A stretch of 64,000 nucleotides of DNA from Bog-756 sp963841885 (lineage in GTDB: Bacteria > Actinomycetota > Acidimicrobiia > Acidimicrobiales > RAAP-2), in the NCBI GenBank assembly GCA_963841885.1, contig CAWJEK010000032.1, positions 1-64,000 on the forward strand, in the 5' to 3' direction. Both the position numbers and the translations under genes were made by a program. Below the pieces are notes generated by a model. That model was not told the DNA's origin and made no database searches. It saw nothing but the letters and a program-made list of their open reading frames with translations. Shown here in pieces: positions 16,998 through 25,672 of this stretch (its first letter is position 1; the number at the start of each line of letters is the position of its first letter).

Positions 16998-17300
16998 ATG
17001 ATCATCGTGCTCGGGACCTACGAGGTCGACGCCACGGAACACGACCGGTTCCTGGAGGCCAAAGCGGCCCAGGTGGCCACCACCCGGACGGAGACGGGCT
17101 GCATCGGCTACTCCTTCGCCGCCGACCCGGGCGACCCCACGTTGGTGCAGCTGGTCGAACGCTGGGAGTCGATGGCCGATCTGGAGGCCCACGTGGCCGC
17201 CCTCCGCGCCACCCCGGCAGCGGACGGGAACGCCGTGGCCTCCCGGATGGTGGAGGTCGGGGTGTACGAGGCCCAGCCGGTGCGGCCGCCGTGGGCCTGA
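16998..17300 (+). CDS. Antibiotic biosynthesis monooxygenase (ABM)-domain protein
   Basis: A 100-residue dimeric ferredoxin-like (ABM) protein. IIVLGTYEVDATEHDRFLEA opens the fold; ETGCIGYSFAADPGDPTLVQ and ERWESMADLEAHVAA are the family core. GGGAGG lies about 9 bases before the ATG. Members are cofactor-less monooxygenases or small stress proteins, and nothing nearby suggests antibiotic synthesis. It is convergent with the LLM gene at 17363, with a large inverted repeat between them. Confidence 0.85.
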   Translation: MIIVLGTYEVDATEHDRFLEAKAAQVATTRTETGCIGYSFAADPGDPTLVQLVERWESMADLEAHVAALRATPAADGNAVASRMVEVGVYEAQPVRPPWA

Positions 17301-17301
17301 C

Positions 17302-17361
17302 CCGAGCCCACCCGGGTCGACCGGCGGTTGGCGCCGGTCGGCGGGTCCCCGCTCGGCTCGG
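17302..17361. terminator. Bidirectional stem-loop between convergent genes
   Basis: Nested inverted repeats fill the 62-base gap between two converging stop codons. The inner stem is GACCGGCG (17319-17326) with CGCCGGTC (17332-17339) around GTTGG. A middle pair is ACCCG (17310-17314) with CGGGT (17342-17346). The outer pair is CCGAGCC (17302-17308) with GGCTCGG (17355-17361). It lacks T-runs but its position suits a two-way terminator. Confidence 0.6.
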
Positions 17362-17362
17362 C

Positions 17363-18356
17363 CTACCGGTCTCCGTCGGTGGGTAGGTCCAGCGCGGGCA
17401 CGACCTCGGCCATGAAGCGCCGCAGCGTCTCGTCGGACGGGTAGTCGCGCAACCACAGCACCAGGCCCCGGCACCCGGCGTCCACGAACCCCTGGGCCTT
17501 CTCGGCCACCTGCTCCGCGGTGCCGACCAGGTTGTCGGCCAGGTACGCGTCCGGCGTGCCGTGGCCCCACAGGTCGCCTCCGCCCTCGGAGGCGCACCAG
17601 GCCCGGGCCTCGGCGTCGGTGTCGAAGATCCGGCAGTCGGGGCCGTGGGTCCGGGTGATGTCCGCGAAGGGACGACCCACCTCCTCGCAGTAGCCCTCCA
17701 ACAGGCCGCGACTTGCGCACGAAGGCGTCGAGGCCCACCTGCCAGTTGGTGAGGTCGGCCCGGCGGGCGGCGATCCTCAGGTTGACCCGCTCGCCACCTC
17801 CCCCCACCAGCAGCGGCGGGAGCGACTGCACGGGCTTGGGGTCACAGTAGGCACCATCGAAGTGGAGGTGGTCCCCGGTGAAGGTGACGGTCTCCTCGGT
17901 CCACAGTCGGCGCACGACCTCGAGGGTCTCGTCCAGGACCGCCAGCCGCTGCCGGTCGCCCAGGTACTCGTACCCGTAGGAGTGGTATTCCTCGTGGAAC
18001 CAGCCGGCGCCGAGGCCCAGTATCAGCCGACCGCCCGAGTAGACGTCCACGCAGGCCGCCTCCTTGGCCAGCAGTCCGGCATTGCGGTACGTGGCACAGG
18101 TGACCAGTTGGCCGAGCCGTATCCTCGACGTCCGCTGCGACAGCGCCGCCAGCATGGTGAACGCCTCGAACACGTGGGTGGGCCGGCGCCGCGGCACCGT
18201 CTCCACGTGGTCGTAGACCCACAGGTGGTCGTACCCGAGGGCTTCGGCCGCCCCGGCCAACTCGACGGAACGCTCCCAGGCGTCGGGTCCGGACCACCCC
18301 TCGTACTCGAGCTTCCACCCCTGCGGCACGAAGACCCCGATCTCGAGCGCGCTCAC
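17363..18356 (-). CDS. LLM-class F420-dependent oxidoreductase (one frameshift)
   Basis: About 330 residues when one extra base near 17708 is removed. The N-terminal frame runs from GTG 18356: LEIGVFVPQGWKLEYEGW, then LGYDHLWVYDHVETVPRRRP, YSGGRLILGLGAGWFHEEY and PLLVGGGGERVNLRIAARRA. The C-terminal frame continues LEGYCEEVGRPFADITRT to LVLWLRDYPSDETLRRFM. The site reads GCGGCCTG where GCGGCTG would restore the frame, so a consensus error is likely. The GTG overlaps the stop of the VOC gene upstream. Substrate unknown. Confidence 0.82.
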
Positions 18357-18799
18357 GGGGTGAACTCCCACCACTGGACCTCGGCCAGCATCGGCAGGAG
18401 GTAGCCCACGTAGACGGAGTGGATCTTGACCATCCCCTGATCGTCGACGGACAGGTCCACCAGATCGACCCGGTCGTCGCGTGCCGCGAACGCGGCCGCC
18501 CGGTCCCGCACGCCCTCGAGCTCCTCCCGGGACCCCACCGCGAAGCCGAAGTGGTCCATGCGGGGGCAGCGCATCGGGTCGTCATCGGCGATCAGGAACA
18601 GGAACTGGTCCCAGTGCACGCACGAGAGAACGAGGCGTCGGCGGTCCTCGGTCATCACCTCCAACTCCTCGAAGCCGAAGACCTCCCCCCAGAACTCGCA
18701 GAGCTCGGCCCGGTGGGCGGCATCGAGCAGGTCGGCATCGAGACTCATGGCCACGTGGTTGAGCCGCGGGGTGCCCGACGGGTAGTAGGGGTGGGCCAT
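18353..18799 (-). CDS. VOC (glyoxalase/dioxygenase fold) family protein
   Basis: A 148-residue vicinal-oxygen-chelate protein. LNHVAMSLDADL near the N terminus and MDHFGFAVGSREELEGV in the second half provide the two family beta-alpha modules with candidate metal ligands (His in LNHVA, His in MDHFG, Glu in QWWEF). Substrate unknown. It is coupled on both sides: its ATG shares a base with the dehydrogenase stop and its stop overlaps the LLM start, so dehydrogenase, VOC protein and LLM enzyme are probably one operon. Confidence 0.75.
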   Translation of the reverse strand: MAHPYYPSGTPRLNHVAMSLDADLLDAAHRAELCEFWGEVFGFEELEVMTEDRRRLVLSCVHWDQFLFLIADDDPMRCPRMDHFGFAVGSREELEGVRDRAAAFAARDDRVDLVDLSVDDQGMVKIHSVYVGYLLPMLAEVQWWEFTP

Positions 18800-19839
18800 C
18801 AGCCGGACCCCGCCGACACCCGGGGCACCACCATCACCTTGCCGGCGAACCGGCCGTCGGCCAGACCGGCCAGGGCGTCGGACAGGCCGTCGAGCGCCAC
18901 GTCGCCCTCCTCGATCAGCAGGTCGGTGGGGAAGGCGTCGTCGGCCAGCAGGCCGAGGGCCGCCTCGAAGCCACCCAGGTCGTAGACGAACGACCCCACC
19001 ACCGACAGCTCGTTGAGGATGAACCGGTTGGGGTCGAAGGTCGGCTGTTCCACCCCGGCACCCACCAGCGCGAGGGTGCCCCCCCGCCGCAGCTGGTGGA
19101 ATCCGGCCTCCATGGCGGAGCGCTTGCCCGAACACTCCAGCACCACGTCCACGGCCCGCCCGGACATCCGCTCGGGCTCCCACGCCGGGAACGTCTCCAG
19201 GTCGACCGGGTCGAGCACCTCGACGGCCCCCAGCCGGCGGGCCAGCTCGCGGCGCCGCTCCCCCGGCTCGACGGCGATGACGGGGCCGATGCCGCGGGCG
19301 ACCAGGGCGGCGATGGACAGCGCCCCGATCGGGCCGGCACCGATGACCATGACCGAGTCGCCGGGCCCGACCCCCGAGCGGGTGAGACCGTGCAACGCCA
19401 CCGCCAGGGGTTCGGCCAGGGCCGCCTGGCGGGCGGTCAGTCCGGCGGGCCGGCGGACGAGCGAGGCGGCCCGCACCAGCACGAACCGGGCGAAGGCGCC
19501 GTCGGAGTCGTCGACGATCGATCCCTGGTTCTCGCACTGGGACGGCTTGCCCTCCCGACAGCGCCGGCAACGACCGCACCGGGGCGACGGGCCGCCGACG
19601 ACCGCGTCGCCCGGGGCCCACCCTTCGACGCCGTCACCGACCGCGAATACGGAGCCCGTGTACTCGTGGCCGGCGACCAGACCGGGTTTGCCCGCCCAGC
19701 CTTCGTACAGGAGATGGATGTCGGAGCCGCAGATTCCGCAGTGGTCGACCTCGACGAGCACCTCGCCGGGGCCGGGGCGCGGCACCGGACGCTCCTCGAC
19801 CTCCACCACCCCCGGCCGTCGGTAGACGGCGGCCGGCAT
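18799..19839 (-). CDS. Zinc-dependent alcohol/polyol dehydrogenase (MDR family)
   Basis: A 346-residue medium-chain dehydrogenase. The catalytic zinc ligands are in CGICGSD and GHEYTG; the structural zinc site is the four-cysteine motif CGRCRRCREGKPSQC around residues 90-105. The Rossmann motif is VIGAGPIGALS. It resembles sorbitol, butanediol and threonine dehydrogenases, so a secondary alcohol is the probable substrate (inference). The ATG at 19839 is chosen because AVYRRPGVVEVEERP is the usual N terminus. A TATAGT box lies at 19930-19935 on the minus strand, about 90 bases upstream. Confidence 0.85.
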   Translation of the reverse strand: MPAAVYRRPGVVEVEERPVPRPGPGEVLVEVDHCGICGSDIHLLYEGWAGKPGLVAGHEYTGSVFAVGDGVEGWAPGDAVVGGPSPRCGRCRRCREGKPSQCENQGSIVDDSDGAFARFVLVRAASLVRRPAGLTARQAALAEPLAVALHGLTRSGVGPGDSVMVIGAGPIGALSIAALVARGIGPVIAVEPGERRRELARRLGAVEVLDPVDLETFPAWEPERMSGRAVDVVLECSGKRSAMEAGFHQLRRGGTLALVGAGVEQPTFDPNRFILNELSVVGSFVYDLGGFEAALGLLADDAFPTDLLIEEGDVALDGLSDALAGLADGRFAGKVMVVPRVSAGSG

Positions 19840-19961
19840 CGTCTCGGGCAATCCGGACAGGACGCCACCTCTCCCCCTCGGGCCCGGCCGGCACGTCGTC
19901 CCCCCGGTCGGGCGCTTCTTCGGGCGCAACTATACGAGGGGCCTCGGCCGCCCGCATCCCC

Positions 19962-19967
19962 TACAGT
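19962..19967 (+). promoter_or_regulatory. -10 box (TACAGT) of leaderless nagB-like gene
   Basis: TACAGT is followed by six C residues and the ATG at 19974, with no ribosome binding site. It has the same 6-base spacing as several other starts in the window. Confidence 0.45.
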
Positions 19968-19973
19968 CCCCCC

Positions 19974-20741
19974 ATGCACGCTGCTGACACCCCCGGAGGT
20001 GACGGTCCCGAAGTCCTCGTGCTGGCCGACGGCGACGCCCTGGCCGCCGCCGCGGCCGACGAGGCGGCGGCCACCCTGCGGGCCGCGGTGTCCCGCCGGG
20101 GCACCGCGAACGCCATGTTCGCCACGGGGAACTCGCAGCTGGCGTTCGTCGACGCCCTGGTGGATCCCGCCCGCGGTGTCCCCTGGGCCGACGTGGTCGT
20201 GTTCCACATGGACGAGTACGTCGGGATCGGACCCGACCACCCGGCCAGCTTCGAGCGGTGGATCCGCCGGCGCATCACCGAACGCACCCGGCCACGGGCT
20301 GCCCACTACCTCCACGGAACGGCCGACCCCGAGGCCGAGTGTGTCCGCTACGAGGGCCTCCTGCGCGCCCATCCCCTCGACCTCTGCTGCCTGGGCATCG
20401 GCGAGAACGGGCACCTGGCATTCAACGATCCGGGGGTGGCCGACTTCGACGACCCCCGGGACGTGGCCATCGTGGAGCTCGACGATGCCTGCCGGCGCCA
20501 ACAGGTGGGCGAGGGGCATTTCGCCACCGACGCCGACGTCCCCCGCCGGGCCATGACGGTCACCGTGCCCGCCCTGCTGCGGGCGGAACGGGTCCTGGCC
20601 GTGGTGCCCGAGGCCCGCAAGGCCGTCCCCGTGCACGATGCCCTGCGCGGACCGGTCACCGAGGACTGCCCGGCCTCCGCCCTGCAGCGCGCACCCCACG
20701 CCACCGTCTTCCTCGACCCGGACTCGTCGGCCCGGCTGTAG
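19974..20741 (+). CDS. Glucosamine-6-phosphate deaminase family protein
   Basis: A 255-residue NagB-family sugar-phosphate isomerase/deaminase. Family motifs are VFHMDEYVGIGPDHPASF (catalytic Asp region) and CLGIGENGHLAFNDP, the hallmark with the ring-opening His. The family converts glucosamine-6-phosphate to fructose-6-phosphate and ammonia. Length is close to E. coli NagB (266). NagA is absent nearby, but a PIG-L deacetylase lies at 41183, so amino-sugar use is possible. It may also be a related phosphosugar isomerase. Confidence 0.82.
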   Translation: MHAADTPGGDGPEVLVLADGDALAAAAADEAAATLRAAVSRRGTANAMFATGNSQLAFVDALVDPARGVPWADVVVFHMDEYVGIGPDHPASFERWIRRRITERTRPRAAHYLHGTADPEAECVRYEGLLRAHPLDLCCLGIGENGHLAFNDPGVADFDDPRDVAIVELDDACRRQQVGEGHFATDADVPRRAMTVTVPALLRAERVLAVVPEARKAVPVHDALRGPVTEDCPASALQRAPHATVFLDPDSSARL

Positions 20742-20754
20742 GCGACGGTCGGGC

Positions 20755-21789
20755 TCAGGCCGCCGGGCCCCCGGTTCCGAGGTGCTCGGCGAGGAAGGCG
20801 TAGGCGCCCCGCCCGTACCACTGGTGCTCACCCTCGGACACCTCGTGCACCAGCCGGTCGGGGTCGCCGAGGTGAGCGTAGACCCGCCGCAGCCTTCCGA
20901 CCGACCGCTCGGCCGACGCCACCGGGAACAGCAGGTCCTCCCGACCGGTCTCGACGAACATCGGCCGGGGTGCCACCAGTGCCCCGACGTCGACGTGCTC
21001 CATCGCCCCCGGCATCCCGGGCAGCACCTGGGACCCGCACATGTTCCACGGCATCCGGTGAGCGTCGGCCCACGACGAGAAGTACCCGCTGACGACGGTG
21101 GCGGCCACCCGCGGGTCACAGGCGGCCAGGAAGAGGCTGATCGTGCCGCCGTAGGAGAACCCGACGACCCCCAGCCGGGCCGGGTCGACCATCGGGTGGG
21201 CGCCGAGCACGTCCAGGGCCCGGGCACTGTCCCAGAGGTTCTGGGTCAGCGGGCTCCAGCCGGCCATGACCTGGTGCACCAGGTTGGTGTCGCAGGCGTA
21301 GTGGTCCTCGGGGTTCCAGTCGAGGCGCTCGCCGAAGCACCGGAGGTCCGGCGCCAGGACGACGTGGCCGCGTCGGGCCAGCTCGGCGGCGTAGTCACCC
21401 CCCGGCGGGTCGTCGGGCTCCAGGCCGCAGATCCGCGACTTCCCCGGTCCGTGGCCGTGGACGGCCAGGATGCCCGACCCCGGGGTCACCCGTCCGTCGG
21501 GCACCAACAGGTAGGCGGGCACCGACATGGTGTCCTCGGTGTCGAACACCAGCCGGTGGCGCCGGTAGCCGTCGGCGGGCTCCCCGTCGTCGACCTCGGC
21601 CCTCGCCGGGACCCGCTCGGGCCACGGGGCGAGCGCCTCGTCCAACCGGGCCGCGAAGCGGTTCCGCCAGGGATCGATAGCGGCGGGGTCCCCGTCGGGC
21701 AGCGGATCCACCTCGACGGTGGCCGCCAGCCGGGTCACCACCTGGAACCACGGCGAGAAGTTCCGATCCGGGGGGGCCAGTGGGTCCAT
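20755..21789 (-). CDS. Alpha/beta hydrolase (dienelactone hydrolase/acetyl-esterase type)
   Basis: A 344-residue serine hydrolase. The oxyanion strand is ILAVHGHGPGKS; the nucleophile elbow is VVGFSYGGTISLF; the acid is in FVETGREDLLFP; the catalytic His is in VSEGEHQWYGRGAYAFL. The N-terminal 80 residues are an extra domain that includes a segment reading RHRLVFDTEDTMSVPAYLLV. This architecture is seen in acetyl xylan esterase-like and cephalosporin deacetylase-like hydrolases. AAAGGACGG precedes the ATG. It converges with the nagB-like gene, 13 bases apart. The natural ester is unknown. Confidence 0.8.
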   Translation of the reverse strand: MDPLAPPDRNFSPWFQVVTRLAATVEVDPLPDGDPAAIDPWRNRFAARLDEALAPWPERVPARAEVDDGEPADGYRRHRLVFDTEDTMSVPAYLLVPDGRVTPGSGILAVHGHGPGKSRICGLEPDDPPGGDYAAELARRGHVVLAPDLRCFGERLDWNPEDHYACDTNLVHQVMAGWSPLTQNLWDSARALDVLGAHPMVDPARLGVVGFSYGGTISLFLAACDPRVAATVVSGYFSSWADAHRMPWNMCGSQVLPGMPGAMEHVDVGALVAPRPMFVETGREDLLFPVASAERSVGRLRRVYAHLGDPDRLVHEVSEGEHQWYGRGAYAFLAEHLGTGGPAA

Positions 21790-21914
21790 GCTCGACCGTC
21801 CTTTCACCCGGGTCGCTCGGCCCGGGGTGCGGCGACCACGTTGCCACACCGGTCCGTCGTCCATCCGAGGTTCCCGGTGGAAGGGCCGGGGGCGGTTGGG
21901 CCACACTGGATCCC

Positions 21915-22769
21915 ATGACCGGAGTCCACGGAGTCGAGGTCCGCCCGCTCTCGCCGATCATCGGCGCGGAGGTGTCCGGCGTCGACCTGTCCCGTCCGCT
22001 CGACGACGCCACCGTGGCCACCATCCGGGACGCCCTCAACACCCACCACGTCGTGTTCTTCCGGGACCAGGAGCTCACCGACGAGCAGCAGGCCGCCTTC
22101 GGCCGCCGCTTCGGCGAGCTGACCGAAGGGCATCCCGTCCTGCCGGCTGTCGATGGCCACCCCCAGGTGCTGGCCATCGACAGCCGCGAGGACCGGGCCA
22201 GCTGGTGGCACACCGACGTCACCTTCCTCCAGACCCCGCCGCTCGGTTCGATCCTCTCCATGCTCACCTGCCCCGACGTGGGCGGCGACACCCAGTGGTC
22301 GAGCCTCCAGGACGCCTACGACCGGCTCGCCCCCCCGGTGCGGGCGATGTGCGACGAGCTGATCGCCATCCACTTCGACCCGTGGTTCGCCGCCGACGTC
22401 GAGGCCCGCGGCGGCTACGACTGGAACGGCGAGCACCACGACAAGCTGCTCCCCGCCCTCCACCCGGTGGTACGCACCCATCCCGAGAACGGCCGCCGGG
22501 GCCTCTTCGTGAACCCCCAGTTCACCCAGTCGGTCTTCGGCCTCTCCACCCACGAGAGCGCCGCCGTCCTCGACATGCTCTACCGCCACTGCCAGCAGCC
22601 CGAACTGACCTGCCGGTTCCGTTGGCGGCCGGGTTCGGTGGCCTTCTGGGACAACCGGGCCACCCTCCACTACGCGCTCGACGACTACGGGGACGCCCTC
22701 CGGGTGGGGCACCGCATCACCATCCGGGGCGACGTCCCCTACGGCCCGGCCATGCCCGGCCCCGGGTAG
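21915..22769 (+). CDS. TauD/TfdA-family Fe(II)/2-oxoglutarate dioxygenase
   Basis: A 284-residue dioxygenase. Iron ligands are His and Asp of WWHTDVTFLQTPPLGS and the distal His of VGHRITIRGD; the Arg three residues on (HRITIR) fits 2-oxoglutarate binding. IIGAEVSGVDLSRPLDD is the family N terminus. Members oxidise taurine, alkylsulfates, aryloxyalkanoates and similar acids; the substrate is not readable. No sulfonate transporter is adjacent. Its 3' end overlaps the convergent ABC ATPase gene by 31 bases. Confidence 0.88.
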   Translation: MTGVHGVEVRPLSPIIGAEVSGVDLSRPLDDATVATIRDALNTHHVVFFRDQELTDEQQAAFGRRFGELTEGHPVLPAVDGHPQVLAIDSREDRASWWHTDVTFLQTPPLGSILSMLTCPDVGGDTQWSSLQDAYDRLAPPVRAMCDELIAIHFDPWFAADVEARGGYDWNGEHHDKLLPALHPVVRTHPENGRRGLFVNPQFTQSVFGLSTHESAAVLDMLYRHCQQPELTCRFRWRPGSVAFWDNRATLHYALDDYGDALRVGHRITIRGDVPYGPAMPGPG

Positions 22770-23686
22770 TCCGACCCCGACGCCGCCCTCTGGTCCGGCG
22801 CCGGCGACCCGGCCGGCGGATCCGGGGCCGGATCGCGGCCCGACCCGGCCCCCGGTACCGGCACCGGCGCCCCGGACACCGCCAGCGCCTCGGCGCTGGC
22901 GCCCAGGTAGGCGGCCAGCGCCCGGGGGTCCCGGGCCACCTCGTCGGGCGTCCCCGTCGAGACCACCGACCCCGTCTCCATCATGACGACCCGGTCACAC
23001 AGCGCGAACACCAGGGGGACGTCGTGTTCCACCAGGACGATGGTCGTGCCCGAGAGGTCGTGGAGGCGGCCCAGCAGCGGCACGAACGCCTCGGCCTCGC
23101 GCTGGGCGATGCCGGCCGTGGGCTCGTCGAGCAGCAACAGCCGGGGTCGGGCGAGGACGATGGACGCGAGGTCGACCACCCGGCGGGTCCCGGTGGAGAG
23201 CTGGGCGATCTGGTGGTGGCGGAACCGCTCGATACCGAACGACCCGATCACCTCGGCCACCGCCGCCAGCTTGGTCCGCTCGGAGCGACGGGCCCACGGC
23301 GCCTGCAGGGTGGTGGCCACGATCCCGACGGGGCGACCGGCGTCCAGGGTGAGCAGGAGCACCTCTTCGACGGTCAACTCGGGGAAGAGCCGGCAGTCCT
23401 GGAAGGAGCGCACGATCCCGAGCGACGCCCGCTCCTCGGGGAGGTACTCGACCAGGCTCTCGCCGTCGAGGCGCACGGTCCCCTGGTCGGGGGTCGCCAG
23501 TCCCGAGACGACGTCGAGCAGGGTGGTCTTGCCCGAACCGTTGGGGCCGATCAGCCCGACCACCGCCCCCGGCTCGGCCACCAGGTCGGCGCCGTCCACG
23601 GCGCGCACCCCGCCGTAGTCGACCACCACGCCGGAGAGCTCGAGCCGTGCCGGGCCGCGATCGTCGGCGAGGCCGGCGACGGTCAT
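22739..23686 (-). CDS. Liv-type ABC ATPase (LivG-like) of the MFS-fusion locus
   Basis: A 315-residue ATPase. Walker A is GPNGSGKTT, the Q-loop region GIVRSFQDCRLFPELTV, Walker B LLLLDEPTAGI and the H-loop VLVEHDVPLVFA. The signature is unusual, LSTGTRRVVDLA in place of LSGGQ. A 45-residue Pro/Gly/Ala-rich C-terminal tail follows YLGASAEAL. The ATG overlaps the stop of the fused permease (ATGA). It partners with that permease and with the ATPase domain fused to the MFS protein upstream. Confidence 0.88.
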   Translation of the reverse strand: MTVAGLADDRGPARLELSGVVVDYGGVRAVDGADLVAEPGAVVGLIGPNGSGKTTLLDVVSGLATPDQGTVRLDGESLVEYLPEERASLGIVRSFQDCRLFPELTVEEVLLLTLDAGRPVGIVATTLQAPWARRSERTKLAAVAEVIGSFGIERFRHHQIAQLSTGTRRVVDLASIVLARPRLLLLDEPTAGIAQREAEAFVPLLGRLHDLSGTTIVLVEHDVPLVFALCDRVVMMETGSVVSTGTPDEVARDPRALAAYLGASAEALAVSGAPVPVPGAGSGRDPAPDPPAGSPAPDQRAASGSDYPGPGMAGP

Positions 23687-25663
23687 CGCGCCTCCTGCGG
23701 GGTCACCGGTCCGGTCCGGGCGGCCACCGACGGGCCGTCCCGTCCGGAGGGCCGGCGCTCGAGGCCCAGGGTCACCAGATCGGCCAGCCGGTGCAGCAGT
23801 TCGGCGAGGCCGCCGGGCAGGTAGAGGATGAAGACCAGCAGGCCGAGACCGCTGGTCAGGAACTGGACCGTCGAGGTCGTGCCGAACATGGCCGGCAGCC
23901 CGACCAGGTAGATGGCCCCGAGCACGGCGCCGTCGATCGACCCGAGGCCGCCGATCACCACCATCGAGACGACCAGCACCGAATAGGTCGGGTCGAAGGT
24001 CGAGGTGGAGATCCGTTCGGTGGCGAACGCCAGGCACACGCCGGCGTAGCCGGCGATGAACCCCGAGAGCGCGAAGGCCAGGAGCTTGGTGCGTCCGAGC
24101 GGGACACCCATCGCCCCCGCCCCCGTCTCGTTGTCGCGCACGGCCATCAGGCGCCGGGCCACACCGCGGTCGCGCCAGACCCGGACCATAAGAACGGACA
24201 GGACGAGGATCCCCAGGGAGAACCAGGCGAACGCCCGCTCCGAACCGAGGTCGACGCCGAACAGGCTCGGACGGGCGAGCACCGTGGACTGCGGATCCGG
24301 CAGCCCGGTGCACAGGCGGCGCCCCACCAGGGGGACGTCCCAGCAGGTGGTGCCCAGGACCGAGCCCATGAACCACAGGTTGAAGGCCAGCGTGCTCACG
24401 GCCAGGTAGAGGCCCCGCACCCGCAGGGCGGGGAGCCCCACCAGCACGGCCACCACCGCCGTCACCGCCCCGCCGAGCGGCAGCAGCAGCACCAGGGGGA
24501 CGCTGGAGCCGAGGTGGGAGGCGAGCAGCGCACCCACCGCCACCAGCCCGAACTGGCCGAGTGACACCTGACCGGCCCAACCGGTCAGCACGGTCATCGA
24601 CAGGGCGATGACGGCGTAGATGCAGATCTGCGAGAGCAGGTAGGTCCGACCCGTGCTCAACACCAGGGGCAGCAGGGCGGCCACCACGACCGCCGACCAG
24701 CAGCCGACGCTCCCCACCCGTCGTCGCAGCGGTCCGTCGACCCCGAGGCGGGCCCGGGTGCCCTCCAGCCAGGTCGACCGCTCCTCCCGACGACCGCCCG
24801 TCTGCAACGCCGCCACCCGCACCAGCAGGACCACCATCACCAGAGCGAAGAGGACCAGGTCCACCTGGGCGGTGCTCGACAGGTTCCACACCAGGATCTC
24901 CTGGACCACCCCGACGGCGATGGCGGCCAGGAAGGCCGCGCTCAGGCTGGTCATGGCCCCGACGATGGCCGCGGTCAGCCCCAGCAGGAGGAGTTCGGGA
25001 CTGAGCACCTCGGTGAGCGACGAGGTCTGGCCCGGCGACGTCAGGATGGCGGTGAAGGCCGAGAGCACTCCGGCGACGGTCCACGCCATGGTCGAGGTCC
25101 GTCGGGTCCACACCCCCGACAGCCGGGCCGAGTCCCGGTTCTCGGCCATCGCCCGCATGGCCAGGCCCCAGGTGGACCACTTCACCAGGGCGGCGAGACC
25201 GATGGCCACGATCGGGGCCGCCACCAGGGTCATCACCTCGCCCGGGGTGAAGACGTAGGTGCCGACGTGGAACGACACGTCGAAGGGGACCGGGAACGGC
25301 TTGTACAGGTTCTTCGGTCGGATGAACGGCAGGCGCGGTGAACACGAACAGCACCTGGCTCAATCCGATGGTGGCCACCATGACCAGCACCCTCGGCCGG
25401 TCGGCCAGGCGACGTAGCAGGAGCTCGCTCAGGGCCCCGACACCCGCCGACAGCCCGACGGCGAGCACCAGGGAGAACCAGTAGTCGAAGCCGAAGTCGT
25501 AGAAGCACTTGACCAGGAACACCGCCGCCACCACACCCAGCTGGCCCTGGGCGAAGTTGAGCACCCGGTTGGTCTTGTAGATGAGCACGAGGCCCATGGC
25601 CAGCAGCCCGTAGCCGAGGCCGGTGACGACCCCCTGGACCAGGACGAAACTCGGCACCGACAC
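23683..25663 (-). CDS. Fused LivH-LivM permease of the MFS-fusion locus (one frameshift)
   Basis: About 660 residues. The LivH half begins SVPSFVLVQGVVTGLGYGLL and NRVLNFAQGQLGVVAAVFL, reads to VLFVFTAPA, then shifts frame near 25335 and continues LPFIRPKNLYKPF into SFHVGTYVFTPGE. Removing one C from CGCGCCTGCC restores the frame. The LivM half includes LTGWAGQVSLGQFGLVAVG, LPALRVRGLYLAVSTLAFNL and VIGGLGSIDGAVLGAIYLVG. The NFAQGQLG motif is typical of LivH. It starts 9 bases after the MFS-ATPase stop. No binding-protein gene is present in this operon. Confidence 0.85.
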
Positions 25664-25672
25664 GGCGGCCCC

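Noticed and set aside
16480..17300. Antibiotic biosynthesis cluster suggested by the ABM-domain protein
   Set aside because: ABM is a domain name only. No polyketide, peptide synthetase or resistance genes are near, and the neighbours are a thioesterase, DUF427 and oxidoreductases.
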